From: Steinernema hermaphroditum
Lineage: Eukaryota > Nematoda > Chromadorea > Rhabditida > Steinernematidae
Assembly: GCA_030435675.1 (NCBI GenBank)
Contig: CM059623.1
Span: 11,874,092 to 11,938,091 of the forward strand
Direction: 5' to 3'
Length of the DNA: 64,000 nt
Shown here: in pieces, positions 51,276 through 60,572 of the stretch
How positions within the stretch are numbered: the first letter of the stretch is position 1
Layout: every line of letters begins with the position of its first letter
Notes under the pieces: generated by a model
Database searches by the model: none
What the model was told of the DNA's origin: nothing
The model's input: only the letters and a program-made list of their open reading frames with translations
Translations under genes and position numbers: made by a program

Positions 51276-51860
51276 GTGGTATAAAGCATCCAGAGATTGT
51301 AAAATAGTCGAAATTTCGTTCCTATGCAGTCAAGCGCGTAGTGGATCGATTCCCAGAGGCTGGAGGGGTCTAAAGCGGTCAGCGAAGACGGCGTTCAGAA
51401 CGGCTATTCATCAGAAAGGATCCAGTCCGAAATCCAGGAAGACCCATTAGAACTATCTTAAAGATTGTCATTGCTAGGATGCCAACGGCAACAAAGCTCA
51501 CAATTACAAGCAAGTCAGAAGTCATCAGTCAAAGGTGCCGACAGGAAAGGCCTCGACACCAAATTACATTTGATGTACCGCTGGAAAGTTCCAGGAACGG
51601 AAGGTAACTAGCAAAGATTGATTTATCTTCATTAATACTCGGAATATGCAGTGTTGCAATCGGATTACATTACATTACAGATTGCATGAATTGGAGGCAA
51701 TGATGACGGACCGGTTTTCAGAATAAAGAAAAGTTGACCAGTTCAGTTCCTTATCGGTTCAGCAGCAAAGGACTGCTTTGAAACACTCCGCTCCTTTGAA
51801 AGAGTGATTTCTGTAATTAAGTTTTGAAACTGTGCAAAGAAACTTTTCTGATTTTTCTTT

Positions 51861-52559
51861 CTAATGTACTGACGAAGGCGATCCCATTAGTTGACGCGAA
51901 CACTGGAGGTCTTCTTCCAATCTTCGCTTCCGCTGGCGGCGGAGACGTCTGAGTTTCAGAGCATCTTCAGCGACTTCCAGGCGAAGAGAGCAATCCAGAG
52001 TAAAGTGTCCTTGAAACACTGCTGGTGAAGTGGGAACCATCGGTTCGGCTGGCGGAGCAGACGTCAGAGTTGGAGTGATCCTTCGACTTCTCGTGGTGGC
52101 GCGCTCGGGCTTCGTGGCGAGACGACTCTCTGGTGTTCCGAATCTTCTGGGAGCCGGGGTTATCTTTTGTGTCCATCTCAAGCGGTGAAACTTTCACTGG
52201 ACACTTCGGCCGAGTTCGTCTTCGGCGCATGAAAAATTATCTGACGCTCTGTAGAGTATAACCAATGCGTCAGTCTGTTATGCGTAAGAGAATTTGTAGG
52301 TACTAGTGGTCATATAAAATTTAAAAAACACGTCTGTGGACGTAGACGCATTCTCGGTATTCACGCATTGTGGCCATTTGTAGTTCCAGCTAGGCTGATT
52401 TTGAGAAAACAACGACGGACTCACTCGCGATTGGCGCAGTAGAGGATTCCGAAAGTCATTTCTAATTTGCAGATCGTGGCATTTTCTTTGCGATCTCTGG
52501 TCAACTTCGAAATCCCATTTTCTCGCTCGAACGTGAACGAAGACAAGTGGTTCTTCCAT
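51861..52559 (-). CDS. Possible small gene encoding basic, low-complexity protein
   Basis: Several minus-strand frames here look partly coding. The frame from 52559 (EEPLVFVHVRARKWDFEVDQ at the start) is followed by a strong GTGAGT donor near 52430. Frames at 52230-51967 and 52181-51861 are Arg/Ser-rich. I could not find one splice path that joins them without a stop. The region overlaps one dispersed-repeat copy. Treat it as a hypothetical or decayed locus. Confidence 0.2.
52060..52185 (+). repeat. Dispersed repeat family, inverted copy
   Basis: On the plus strand: ggtgttccgaatcttctggg then agccggggttatc, matching the minus-strand core at 53100-53150. It is therefore in inverted orientation relative to that copy about 1 kb away. 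Confidence 0.45.
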
Positions 52560-53059
52560 ATTTGCCTCCTACAACAGCTCTCCTTTTTTGTTTACGTGTG
52601 CGGAAGATAGAAAAATAGAGGCGCTTTCCTTAAAATGTCGTTTCTCTGTAGAGAATCAATTTTATGAAACGGCGAGATAACAGCGTGTCGTACACGCATT
52701 TACTGAGCGATGATTCACTGTGACATGTCAGACAGATTTGTATTATATTATGGAAAAGTTACTCCATATCTGACCTTTTCCAACAACAATGGTTTCATGC
52801 TAATTTTTGTGTTCCATCCCAGTGGATTCTTCAATGTCGCTTTCAGGAATGGTCACCTGATTGTGTTTGCTACTTGGGACAAAGGGGCACTTTGATGACG
52901 ATTGTTTATCGATTGCCGTATAATACGATGAACGGACCATTATAGAATGCGCATAATAGAACTATTTACCTGTTGTTGAGTCAGGCAGTGAGTTTTAAAG
53001 TTCAAAGTTATCATCACCATCGAGTCTTTCATCTGTGCCCCCGGCAATCGGTAGACTCG

Positions 53060-53230
53060 CTTCGCTGAATGAGTTGAGTGAGAGGTCGTTCTCGGTCGTC
53101 GTTGGTGGCGCAATGATCGCCCCGGCTCCCAGAAGGCCTGGAACACCAGGGAGCCGTAGTTCCACCGTCTTGCCAAGAAGCTAATTACTGCCGCCCGACT
53201 CCACCCACGCCGCCAGAGAAGCCGAAGAAG
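53060..53230 (-). repeat. Dispersed repeat family, copy 2 (best match to copy 1)
   Basis: The minus strand reads TGGTGTTCCAGGC then TCTGGGAGCCGGGGCGATC and later CTCACTCAACTCATTC, collinear with 2515-2650 some 50 kb away. Confidence 0.5.
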
Positions 53231-53404
53231 CGTTGCAACTCCGACGTCTGCGCTGTCAACTGAACATGGGATCCTGCTCCGTCCGCTGCGACTGGAAAAT
53301 CAGCGACTACGGTGTGATTAGTGCCTTTTTGTGCATATATGACGTCTCGCAAGGTGTAAGCCTTCGATACGAGAAGACAGACTCGCAGACTAGACTCGTG
53401 TTTG

Positions 53405-53480
53405 ATCGTCCTGACTTCCAGCATTGAACACCTGGGAACCGTAGTTCCACATAGTCAAGAAGCTCTTCATCGCCGCCCGA
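53405..53480 (-). repeat. Dispersed repeat family, partial copy
   Basis: The minus strand has CTTCTTGACTATGTGGAACT then ACGG and CAGGTGTTCAATGCTGG, collinear with the 5' half of the 53060-53230 copy. Confidence 0.4.
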
Positions 53481-53977
53481 ACACCAAACCGAGGATTCGC
53501 CGCAACAAAGACGTAAATCGTGGATAGGCAAATATAATTGTTTCCTTGTTGAGTATGGCAATGAATTTCGAAGAATACGAAAATTGCCTTGATAAAAGAA
53601 GGTAGCACGAAAACAGAATCGAGGCATCACAATATTCTTGTCCTTCTCTGTTTAAAACAGACAAAGAAACTTTGTTGTTCCTCTGTTCGTAGTTGAGTAG
53701 TTTCTGGTTAGTGAGTTCCTTAGCGTTTGACTAAACCGTGAAAGTGCGTAATAAAGCCGCCCCAAGTTTTCAACGTGTGTTTCTGTCCACTTTCTTTTAT
53801 ACCGTATTCGAAAACGTGCCTTGAATGATGGGATGTGCTAGACAGAGTCTTATTCCAGGTTTAGAACGGGTACATTCTCGTGCCTTGTGCAAAGTAGACC
53901 ATAAGATGCGAGTGTATTGAGCATTGCAGTCCGATATGGGACATGAGGTCTGAATTACATATTACTAACCTTTTCAG

Positions 53978-54969
53978 ATGTTCGCCTTGTATATGACTTC
54001 CTTCTCGATCTTCTTCATCGGCTCCTTCGGCATATTCGGAAATGTCAACCTCGTTGTCGCCATCCTCCGCACTTTGCCCGACATCAGACGCTCCAGGTGT
54101 GGTCTCATCATTGGAGTGGTCGCCCTGTGTGACGTTCTCTGCCTCCTATTCGAATTCCAAAACGCCACACGCCTCTTATTGGGCGTGCAGAACTACCGTC
54201 TCTCCTGCTTCTGGGCGATGAGTCTCTACATCTATTTTCTGAACTTCCACTGCGTCCTACTTCTGGTGCTGGCGTTCGACCGCATCTTCGCCATATCTAC
54301 ACCGGTCACCTACCGTACTCTTCCATTCAATGTCTACATCGTGCTTACCATGATTCCTGGCTTTCTTTTCGCATCTGCTATATTTTGGATGTCTCTGGCC
54401 AACATGAACGACGAACCGATAGATGCCTGTAATCCTCCGATGGCGTATCCTCCCCTCGTTTTAGAAATATGGACTCGATGGGTCCTGGCCCTTGATGTTC
54501 TAATTATTGTGGTTTACATCTTGGCACTTATTGTGTTGTACTGGAGAAGTAATGTACACGTTGATTACTCAACTGACTCTTCGGTTTAGGAGGTGATTTG
54601 ACCCGAACGGAATCGGAGTACTTCAACCAACAACGGAAGGCGATGCGAACCCTTACCGTTGTAGTCATCCTGTTCACAAGCACCTGGCTCGTATGTCACT
54701 GCTCCGTTCTGCTCGCCACCATGATTGGATTCAGTGAAAGTGCGGTCCATCTCATCCAGACCCTAGCTGTAAGTTACGTACAAAAATGCTATGTAGCCAC
54801 GTTTTAGGTCATTCCTGCATTGATCTGCTACTCGCAAAACTACTACATTTACCTGTGGAGAAGCACGGAGTACAGAAAGCTCTTCCTGGAACAGTTCAAC
54901 ACTCTGATCCATCTCGATTTGAGATACTGTAAAACGTCAAAAGTTCATGTTGTGTCTTTGTCACAGTGA
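53978..54969 (+). CDS. Srsx-like chemoreceptor GPCR 3
   Basis: Exons 53978-54548, 54590-54768 and 54808-54969 give 303 residues, with the same intron phases as the other cluster members. TM1 has GSFGIFGNVNLVVAILRTLP. TM3/ICL2 has FDRIFAISTPVTYR in place of the LDR of the others. ECL2 has ACNPPMAYPP. TM7 carries CYSQNYYIYLWRSTEYRKLF. The ATG directly follows CTAACCTTTTCAG. It is the only full cluster member on the plus strand. It converges with RING gene 1, whose stop is 52 bp away. Exons 2 and 3 are the source of the broken copy at 58146-58450. Confidence 0.87.
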
Positions 54970-55021
54970 GCGATTACGATTATGACTGTTTAAACGATTT
55001 ATTCTATCCCCTTGCAATGAT

Positions 55022-55495
55022 TCAAGCAACTTCTGATGAGTGACTGCGTAGTCGGATTCGCAGTTGAACGCCACAGTACTGGAACTGCTCTACTTGTCGC
55101 CGCAAGGTTCCAATGAATCTCGCAATTTCCTCGCCATACGCGTTCACCATATCTTCTTCTTGTGATACATCCATCCGCACTGTACCGTCCTCTGATCTTC
55201 GCGCGTCAGGCCTTTGCTCCCGGAGTTCTGTGCGGAAATATTCCAGAGCATCTTCGGCCTCGTCGAGTTGATCTTCTTGCGAAACGTTCTCTTCGACTGA
55301 GAAGAACAGAGGGATGACTTTAACAACCTTCTGGCGACAAGTAGGACATCGACGATGGGAACGACGGAGAGTTAGCCACTTCCCAATGCACGTGTCATGG
55401 AAAACGTGACCACATGTAGTAGTGGCCGTCTTTTTCTTGGTGCAATTGAGCGTGTCAATACAGATCGGGCAAACGAGATTCTGGAGAGCTGACAT
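55022..55495 (-). CDS. Small RING-H2 protein, TRAIP-like, copy 1
   Basis: Single-exon gene, 157 residues from the ATG at 55495. An in-frame ATG further upstream (55576) lies beyond the TATA-like ATATATAAGA at 55541-55550, so the 55495 start is preferred. An N-terminal RING-H2 finger runs from CPIC (about residue 9) through CGHVFHDTC to CPTC (about residue 54). It is followed by KVIPLFF, as in TRAIP/TRUL-1 ubiquitin ligases, then an acidic helix-rich tail with possible coiled coil (EDALEYFRTELREQ). The presumed activity is E3 ubiquitin ligase. It is far shorter than TRAIP, so it is either a truncated derivative or a separate small family. A copy differing at only two residues lies at 59399-59872. 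AATAAA (minus) is at 55003-54998, inside the 3' flank of the converging chemoreceptor gene. Confidence 0.82.
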   Translation of the reverse strand: MSALQNLVCPICIDTLNCTKKKTATTTCGHVFHDTCIGKWLTLRRSHRRCPTCRQKVVKVIPLFFSVEENVSQEDQLDEAEDALEYFRTELREQRPDARRSEDGTVRMDVSQEEDMVNAYGEEIARFIGTLRRQVEQFQYCGVQLRIRLRSHSSEVA

Positions 55496-55540
55496 TCTGT
55501 TTGAGTTCACTTCAGTGTTGACACGGCCACCGTGTGTGTA

Positions 55541-55550
55541 TCTTATATAT
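55541..55550 (-). promoter_or_regulatory. TATA-like box of RING gene 1
   Basis: ATATATAAGA on the minus strand, 46 bp upstream of the chosen ATG. It is preserved in copy 2 at 59918-59927. Confidence 0.5.
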
Positions 55551-55615
55551 GTACGCAAAATTGTAATGCGATGCAAAATTGCAATAAAGCAATGCTTCTA
55601 TCTATGAAAGCCGAT

Positions 55616-56170
55616 TGCTCGGTAAGTTACGCTAAGGTTCTCGATCAGGTGCCCATCGGCTTGGAGAACGTGTGATTGTAGAAGCGCACTTATTTTGTTA
55701 GTGTTAGAGGGTAACTTAAACGGAGTACTTGCCTATCCAGTCATTTCTTGCGGACACGCTTCCACTACTGAATTCACCGACGCCGTTATCCAGAACTTTC
55801 AAATCTGAACTGTGGGCACGCTTTGTTATGTATTCACCATAATTACAACATTTTTATCGTTTCTGTTGCCGCATACATCGAAATACGTTTTCCGGTACTA
55901 TATAGTTCACTTTATCGAAGGCCACAAACCATGCTGTGAGTAAAAACAACTTTGCAGTTCTTTTTCAGTTCCAGTAGGTTTCGGAAATATTCAAGAGATT
56001 CAAGTAACGCATTCGGATTACTCGTAACCGCGTTTTTCGCGAATTTCAACCGCTATTCTCATTTCTCGCGCTCGTGTCATTCATTTGTTTTGCAGAAACT
56101 GTCTCCGATGGTGCAGAGACTGTCTATAACAGCTACAAAGGCCGTCCCAGACACATGTCTCCGCGAAAGG
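55616..56170. other. Intergenic region between RING gene 1 and the secreted-protein gene
   Basis: Divergent promoter region. The RING gene is read leftward and the secreted-protein gene rightward. No gene seen. Confidence 0.5.
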
Positions 56171-56180
56171 TATAAATAAA
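56171..56180 (+). promoter_or_regulatory. TATA box of the secreted Thr-rich protein gene
   Basis: TATAAATAAA, 31 bp upstream of the ATG at 56212. It implies a very short 5' UTR and argues for that start codon. Confidence 0.55.
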
Positions 56181-56211
56181 CCAACCGACCGCATTGTCGT
56201 CAGTTTCTGTG

Positions 56212-58056
56212 ATGGAGGCTCGCGTGTTTGGTTGGCTGTGGTTGCTGCTCGCCCGAGCTTTGCTCTGCTATGGACGGCCGGATAGGAGAATCGAGATCCG
56301 TGGCCAGGTGCACTATAACGAGAAAACGGACGAAATTCGGAACGCAACCATGAAAAGTCAGTTTCAGTTTAATCTTCGCCATTTATTCTTTTGCTTTAGT
56401 CGATCAATGTCCGGAATACAACTTCAGGAACAACTTCTACTACGCCGTGACCTGTGCTGGGTTTGTGCGTGTGTTCATGGACCAGGAGTGGAGAACTAAG
56501 AAGAAGTGGGACGAAAAGAAGGGAAGCACATTTATCGAAGATTGGCAGGAAGATCTTGAGCAGAAATTGAAGGAGAACATGCACAGGAAGTGTTATAATA
56601 ACGACAAGTTCAAGGTGTTCTACTATAAGGAGGACCACAGGCATTCGGGCGACGGACTGAATTACAGGCTAATATTCTTGCGCTATGGTGAACACAATTC
56701 GCCTGTGCGCATGTGGATTACGGAGGACTTGTTGGAAAGTCGATACAAATATGAGTAAGTCGTACGCTGCTTTAATTTCTGTCACCATTTTGATCTTCCA
56801 GGACTCTATTCGAGGAGTTTCCGCATCCTACCAACTGGGACTTTATGGGATATGCGAATCAAAATGGAGAGGAAGGATCTAATTATGTCTGTGATCCTGA
56901 ATCGTCATCTTACGATCCTGAGACAGAGGACTTCCACTTTCCTCATGGTACCTATAGTGCCTATTTTAGAACACTTACAAGTGAAACCACTTGTACAAAA
57001 CCAGGCTCCGTGAGTGGGATTGCACGTAGGGCAAATGATTAATCAGTCACTGATTGTTTAGCGTCCATTTCAACAAATCGATTCGATGAGGCGTCTAAAG
57101 AGGGTAAATTCAGATTAAGCCACGACATTCTTAAATTTTGTCGTTTCAGCCTATAGCAATGGCTGGCTCACACAAATTCCCTTATCGGCATATACAGTAC
57201 CTGAATCAAGTTTACAACAGGCACAGCATTGTTAGTCTCAACTAGTATGTTTCCGCGCTGCCACATCTATTCCGGAATTTAACTCATTTAGCCCAAATCT
57301 CCATCGTCAGCAATCGCCACAATACGCTGCCGTCCTTGTCAAGGATAGCCTGTAAGTTCATATCAATGAATAACTAACTACTGATTTTCATCTCATCCTT
57401 CAGGCATCAACGTATGCGTGACGCGGCTGGCCATGCTGATACAGTCACACTTCGCCAACCATGTTACATTCGAGTTAACAGACCAGATTTGGGGGAGCTT
57501 CACGAAATGTTGATACTGCCTCATAAGGAGAAATTTAAATTGTAAGTTTCATGTATGCAACCTCCTGTCTATCACATGTTTAAGCGTTCTTTCCAAAGAT
57601 GAGGCACCCCTTATTCCAACGAGTACAACGACTACAACGACGACTACCACGACAACTACGACGACTACGACACCTGAGACGACAAGACACAAGGACGGGA
57701 AGACTTTGCCCCCTACGACAACAACAACAACAACAACCACCACCACCACGACAACAACTACAACGACGACAACAACCACTCCGAAGCCAACAACAACAGA
57801 AGAGGTCACGGACGACTTTTTCATATTGGAATCAGACGACGATTTCACTGGGAATAATGTTTCGGATGTCCCGTATACGGTGCATGAAAACGCGGACGAA
57901 ATCCATCTCCCTGATCAGTACTACGACGATCAAGATGCCGTTGATGCTGCCGTGCAAAAGAAAGCCCAGAAACCAGTGAAAGTGAAGTTAGCAGTGCCTG
58001 CTCAATTCAACGTGATTTTCGCTGTATCACTGCTTATTGCTGGATTTGTCTTCTAG
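56212..58056 (+). CDS. Secreted, threonine-rich, probably surface-anchored protein of unknown family
   Basis: Eight exons join in frame: 56212-56356, 56400-56754, 56802-57009, 57062-57103, 57150-57244, 57292-57351, 57404-57541 and 57585-58056, giving 504 residues. A signal peptide covers about residues 1-21 (WLWLLLARALLCYG). A Cys-containing, aromatic and charged ectodomain (about 45-345) follows, with several N-x-S/T sites. Next come two Thr-only tracts (about 355-420) typical of O-glycosylated mucin stalks. An acidic region follows, and a C-terminal hydrophobic tail (NVIFAVSLLIAGFVF) suits a GPI signal or a TM anchor. The Thr tracts are encoded by ACN triplets (about 57620-57795) and should vary in length. 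I recognise no domain in the ectodomain. A fragment of its exon 1 recurs at 58119-58150 at a duplication junction. Confidence 0.72.
57617..57800 (+). repeat. ACN triplet tract encoding poly-threonine
   Basis: ACA/ACG/ACT/ACC triplets in two blocks separated by a short non-repetitive segment (PETTRHKDGK). The opposite strand reads as poly-Val and should not be taken as a gene. Confidence 0.85.
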
Positions 58057-58118
58057 GAGCTGATAAGATGACGTTGTGCATAAAGACCACATTTACATTT
58101 AATTTTGCCATAATATAA

Positions 58119-58150
58119 GTCCGGATAGGAGAATCGATATCCATGGCCAG
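58119..58150 (+). repeat. Transplanted fragment of the secreted-protein exon 1
   Basis: About 30 bp (ccggataggagaatcga then tatccatggccag) match 56277-56307 in exon 1 of the gene just upstream with only a few mismatches. They abut the receptor-derived segment starting near 58150, so they mark the left junction of the duplicated block. Confidence 0.65.
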
Positions 58151-58450
58151 AATCGGAGCACTTCAACCAAGAGCAGAAGGCGATGCCAACCCTTACCGTT
58201 TTAGTTATCCTGTTCACAAGCATCTGGCTCGTTTGTCAATGTCCGTTTTGCTCGCCACCATCATTGGATTCAGTGAAAGTGCGGTCCATCTCATCCAGAC
58301 CCTAGCTGTAAGTTCCACATACGCTGTTATGTCGGTCATTCCTGCACTGATCTGCTACTCGCAAAACTGCTACATTTACCTGTGGAGAAGCACGGAGTAC
58401 AGAAAGCTCTTCCTGTAACAGTTCAACACTCTGATCCATCTCGATTTGAG
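58146..58450 (+). pseudogene. Broken Srsx-like receptor fragment (exons 2-3)
   Basis: Copy of exons 2 and 3 of chemoreceptor 3 (54613-54926) without exon 1. Disabling changes are a one-base deletion in the TM6 region (tgtcaatgtcc versus tgtcactgctcc), loss of the intron's acceptor AG before GTCATTCC, a GAA-to-TAA stop after KLFL, and insertion of a foldback element at 58454. It is beyond repair as a receptor. Confidence 0.85.
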
Positions 58451-58453
58451 ATA

Positions 58454-59301
58454 TACTCAGATTAAAAAAACTCTTGGCAAAACGGCGAGTACTCCCGCCA
58501 CGACTTATATGTATCGTATGTTCGTACAGCGCCGAAATTACAATGGGATTTTTGAGTTTATGCAAGAATCGCGTGTTTTCTTCGCGTACGAGATGTTATT
58601 TCAAAAAAACTCAACATTAAGTTGTAGATCCGTCACTGGCGGATCGTTTGCGCCATCATTGAGCGCCAGAGGTAGAATTTCCACGGAGGAGATAGCTTTT
58701 TTCTCACCCCGACTTGTGTTTTTCCCTAGTTTCTCGCCTTCTACACTGCGCGTCTTGTCCAAACTGGCAGAACAGATCGCGCCGCCCGACCTTGTCATCA
58801 CAGAATCCATTTGGACCGATATGAAAGCTATTCAGCGCAGATCAGATCAATGCACTCAGAACATCGCATTTACACGCAGAGGTCTCGTACCGCGAATGTT
58901 CGGTTTTTATTCGCTTTCATTGTTCTTATTCAAATCGCTTTCATATCAGTCCAAATGGATTCTGTGATGACAAGGACGGGCTGCGCGATCTGTGGTGCCA
59001 GTTTGAGCAAGACGCGCAGTGTAGAAGGCGAGAAACTAGAGGAAAACAGAAGTCGGGGAGATAAGAAAGCTATCTCCTCCGTGGAAATTCTATCTCTGGC
59101 GCTCAATGATGGCGCAAACGATCCGCCAGTGACGGATCTACAACTTAATGTTGAGTTTTTTTGAAATAACATCTCGTACGCGAAGAAAACACGCGATTCT
59201 TGCATAAACTCAAAAATCCCATTGAAATTTCGGCGCTGCACGAACATACGACCTTTATAAGGCGCGGCAGGAGCCTCCGAAGAGTTTTTTTAATCTGAGT
59301 A
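58454..59301. mobile_element. 848-bp foldback element (MITE) with about 370-bp inverted arms
   Basis: Both ends start TACTCAGATTAAAAAAACTC in inverted orientation and TA flanks each side (58452-58453 and 59302-59303). The arms are about 58454-58831 and 58939-59301, with a loop of about 105 bp. The arms differ for about 50 bp just inside the tips and then are closely similar. The paralogous empty site is at 54925-54926, where one TA is found, so ends and target duplication are certain. Each arm stays open for about 105 codons (for example 59247-58930 minus, mirrored on plus), but both derive from the same repeat. I see no transposase. Confidence 0.9.
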
Positions 59302-59398
59302 TACTGTAAAACGTCAAAAGTTCATGTTGTGTCTTTGTCACAGTGAGCGATTACGATTATGACTGTTTAAACGATTTATTCTATCCCCTTGCAATGAT

Positions 59399-59872
59399 TC
59401 AAGCAACTTCTGATGAGTGACTGCGTAGTCGGATTCGCAGTTGAACGCCACAGTACTGGAACTGCTCTACTTGTCGCCGCAAGGTTCCAATGAATCTCGC
59501 AATTTCCTCGCCATACGCGTTCACCATATCTTCTTCTTGTGATACATCCATCCGCACTGTACCGTCCTCTGATCTTCGCGCGTCAGGCCTTTGCTCCCGG
59601 AGTTCTGTGCGGAAATATTCCAGAGCATCTTCGGCCTCGTCGAGTTGATCTTCTTGCGAAACGCTCTCTTCGACTGAGAAGAACAGAGGGATGACTTTAA
59701 CAACCTTCTGGCGACAAGTAGGACATCGACGATGGGAACGACGGAGAGTTAGCCACTTCCCAATGCACGTGTCATGGAAAACGTGACCACATGTAGTAGT
59801 GGCCGTCTTTTTCTCGGTGCAATTGAGCGTGTCAATACAGATCGGGCAAACGAGATTCTGGAGAGCTGACAT
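59399..59872 (-). CDS. Small RING-H2 protein, TRAIP-like, copy 2
   Basis: Duplicate of the gene at 55022-55495, intact, 157 residues from the ATG at 59872. Visible changes are Lys to Glu in CTEKK inside the RING loop and Asn to Ser in VEESVSQ. All eight zinc ligands (CPIC, CGHVFH, C, CPTC) are kept. The TATA-like box (59918-59927), polyadenylation signal and about 120 bp of upstream DNA were copied with it. The match stops at about 59992. The neighbouring duplicated receptor decayed while this gene did not, which hints at retained function or very recent copying. Confidence 0.82.
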   Translation of the reverse strand: MSALQNLVCPICIDTLNCTEKKTATTTCGHVFHDTCIGKWLTLRRSHRRCPTCRQKVVKVIPLFFSVEESVSQEDQLDEAEDALEYFRTELREQRPDARRSEDGTVRMDVSQEEDMVNAYGEEIARFIGTLRRQVEQFQYCGVQLRIRLRSHSSEVA

Positions 59873-59992
59873 TCTGTTTGAGTTCACTTCAGTGTTGACA
59901 CGGCCACCGTGTGTGTATCTTATATATGTACGCAAAATTGTAATGCGATGCAAAATTGCAATAAAGCAATGCTTCCATCTATGAAAGCCGAT

Positions 59993-60572
59993 AGTACTTA
60001 TGGTTGCTTATTAAGTCATTTCTTGCGTCAAAATGCAGCAAGTGCCTAGCATTGCATGAGAGATTCTTGTGTTCATCAAATGATTTTATCGGCTAGATGT
60101 ATAAGGGTGATTACATATCTATTCATGCTTGCACCCAAACACCCGTATTTCTTGCAAGGGAACGTCCCCTTGTTCCTAGTTTCCTGAAAGCAGTAAAGCT
60201 TACAGCTGTCCTAAGCCACTCATCGCTCATCAGATCCGTTAATTCTTGTTCCACTCTTTGTAGATACACAATCCAGTGTTTCAAATCTAGACGTAATATC
60301 CAACTTACAGGGATTCGTGTGCAAATGCGACTTCGGACCTGCGGCGGTCGTACCTGGACTGGCATTTTGAAGTTGCATCGAACGATTTATCCTCTTGGAT
60401 TTTACATAGAATTTTGTTTCCAGTCTGCTTTTACGCTGTTTTTCAACTCGGTTTGAATACGAGAACTGGCATGTTATAGGGCCAGAACAGCCGGCATAAA
60501 AGGAAGACCCCGAGCAACATGCATTGATGTGCACCGTTAAAATTATCGCAGAAACTGTTGATTTATTTCACA
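59993..60572. other. Intergenic stretch
   Basis: Unique sequence beyond the duplication end. Open frames on both strands around 60097-60534 reach about 119 codons but have no recognised domain. Confidence 0.4.

Noticed and set aside
55144..55326. 60-codon minus frame inside RING gene 1 (repeated at 59521-59703)
   Set aside because: Alternative frame of the RING coding sequence, conserved only because the segment was duplicated.
57549..57848. Poly-valine minus-strand frame
   Set aside because: Antisense of the ACN poly-Thr tract in exon 8 of the secreted-protein gene.
58446..59247. 173-codon plus frame and matching 105-codon minus frame as a gene pair
   Set aside because: Both are the same sequence read from the two inverted arms of the foldback element; no transposase motif and no start context.
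60097..60456. 119-codon plus frame with an overlapping minus frame
   Set aside because: Both strands are open, and I could not recognise any retroelement or cellular domain or find supporting splice sites.
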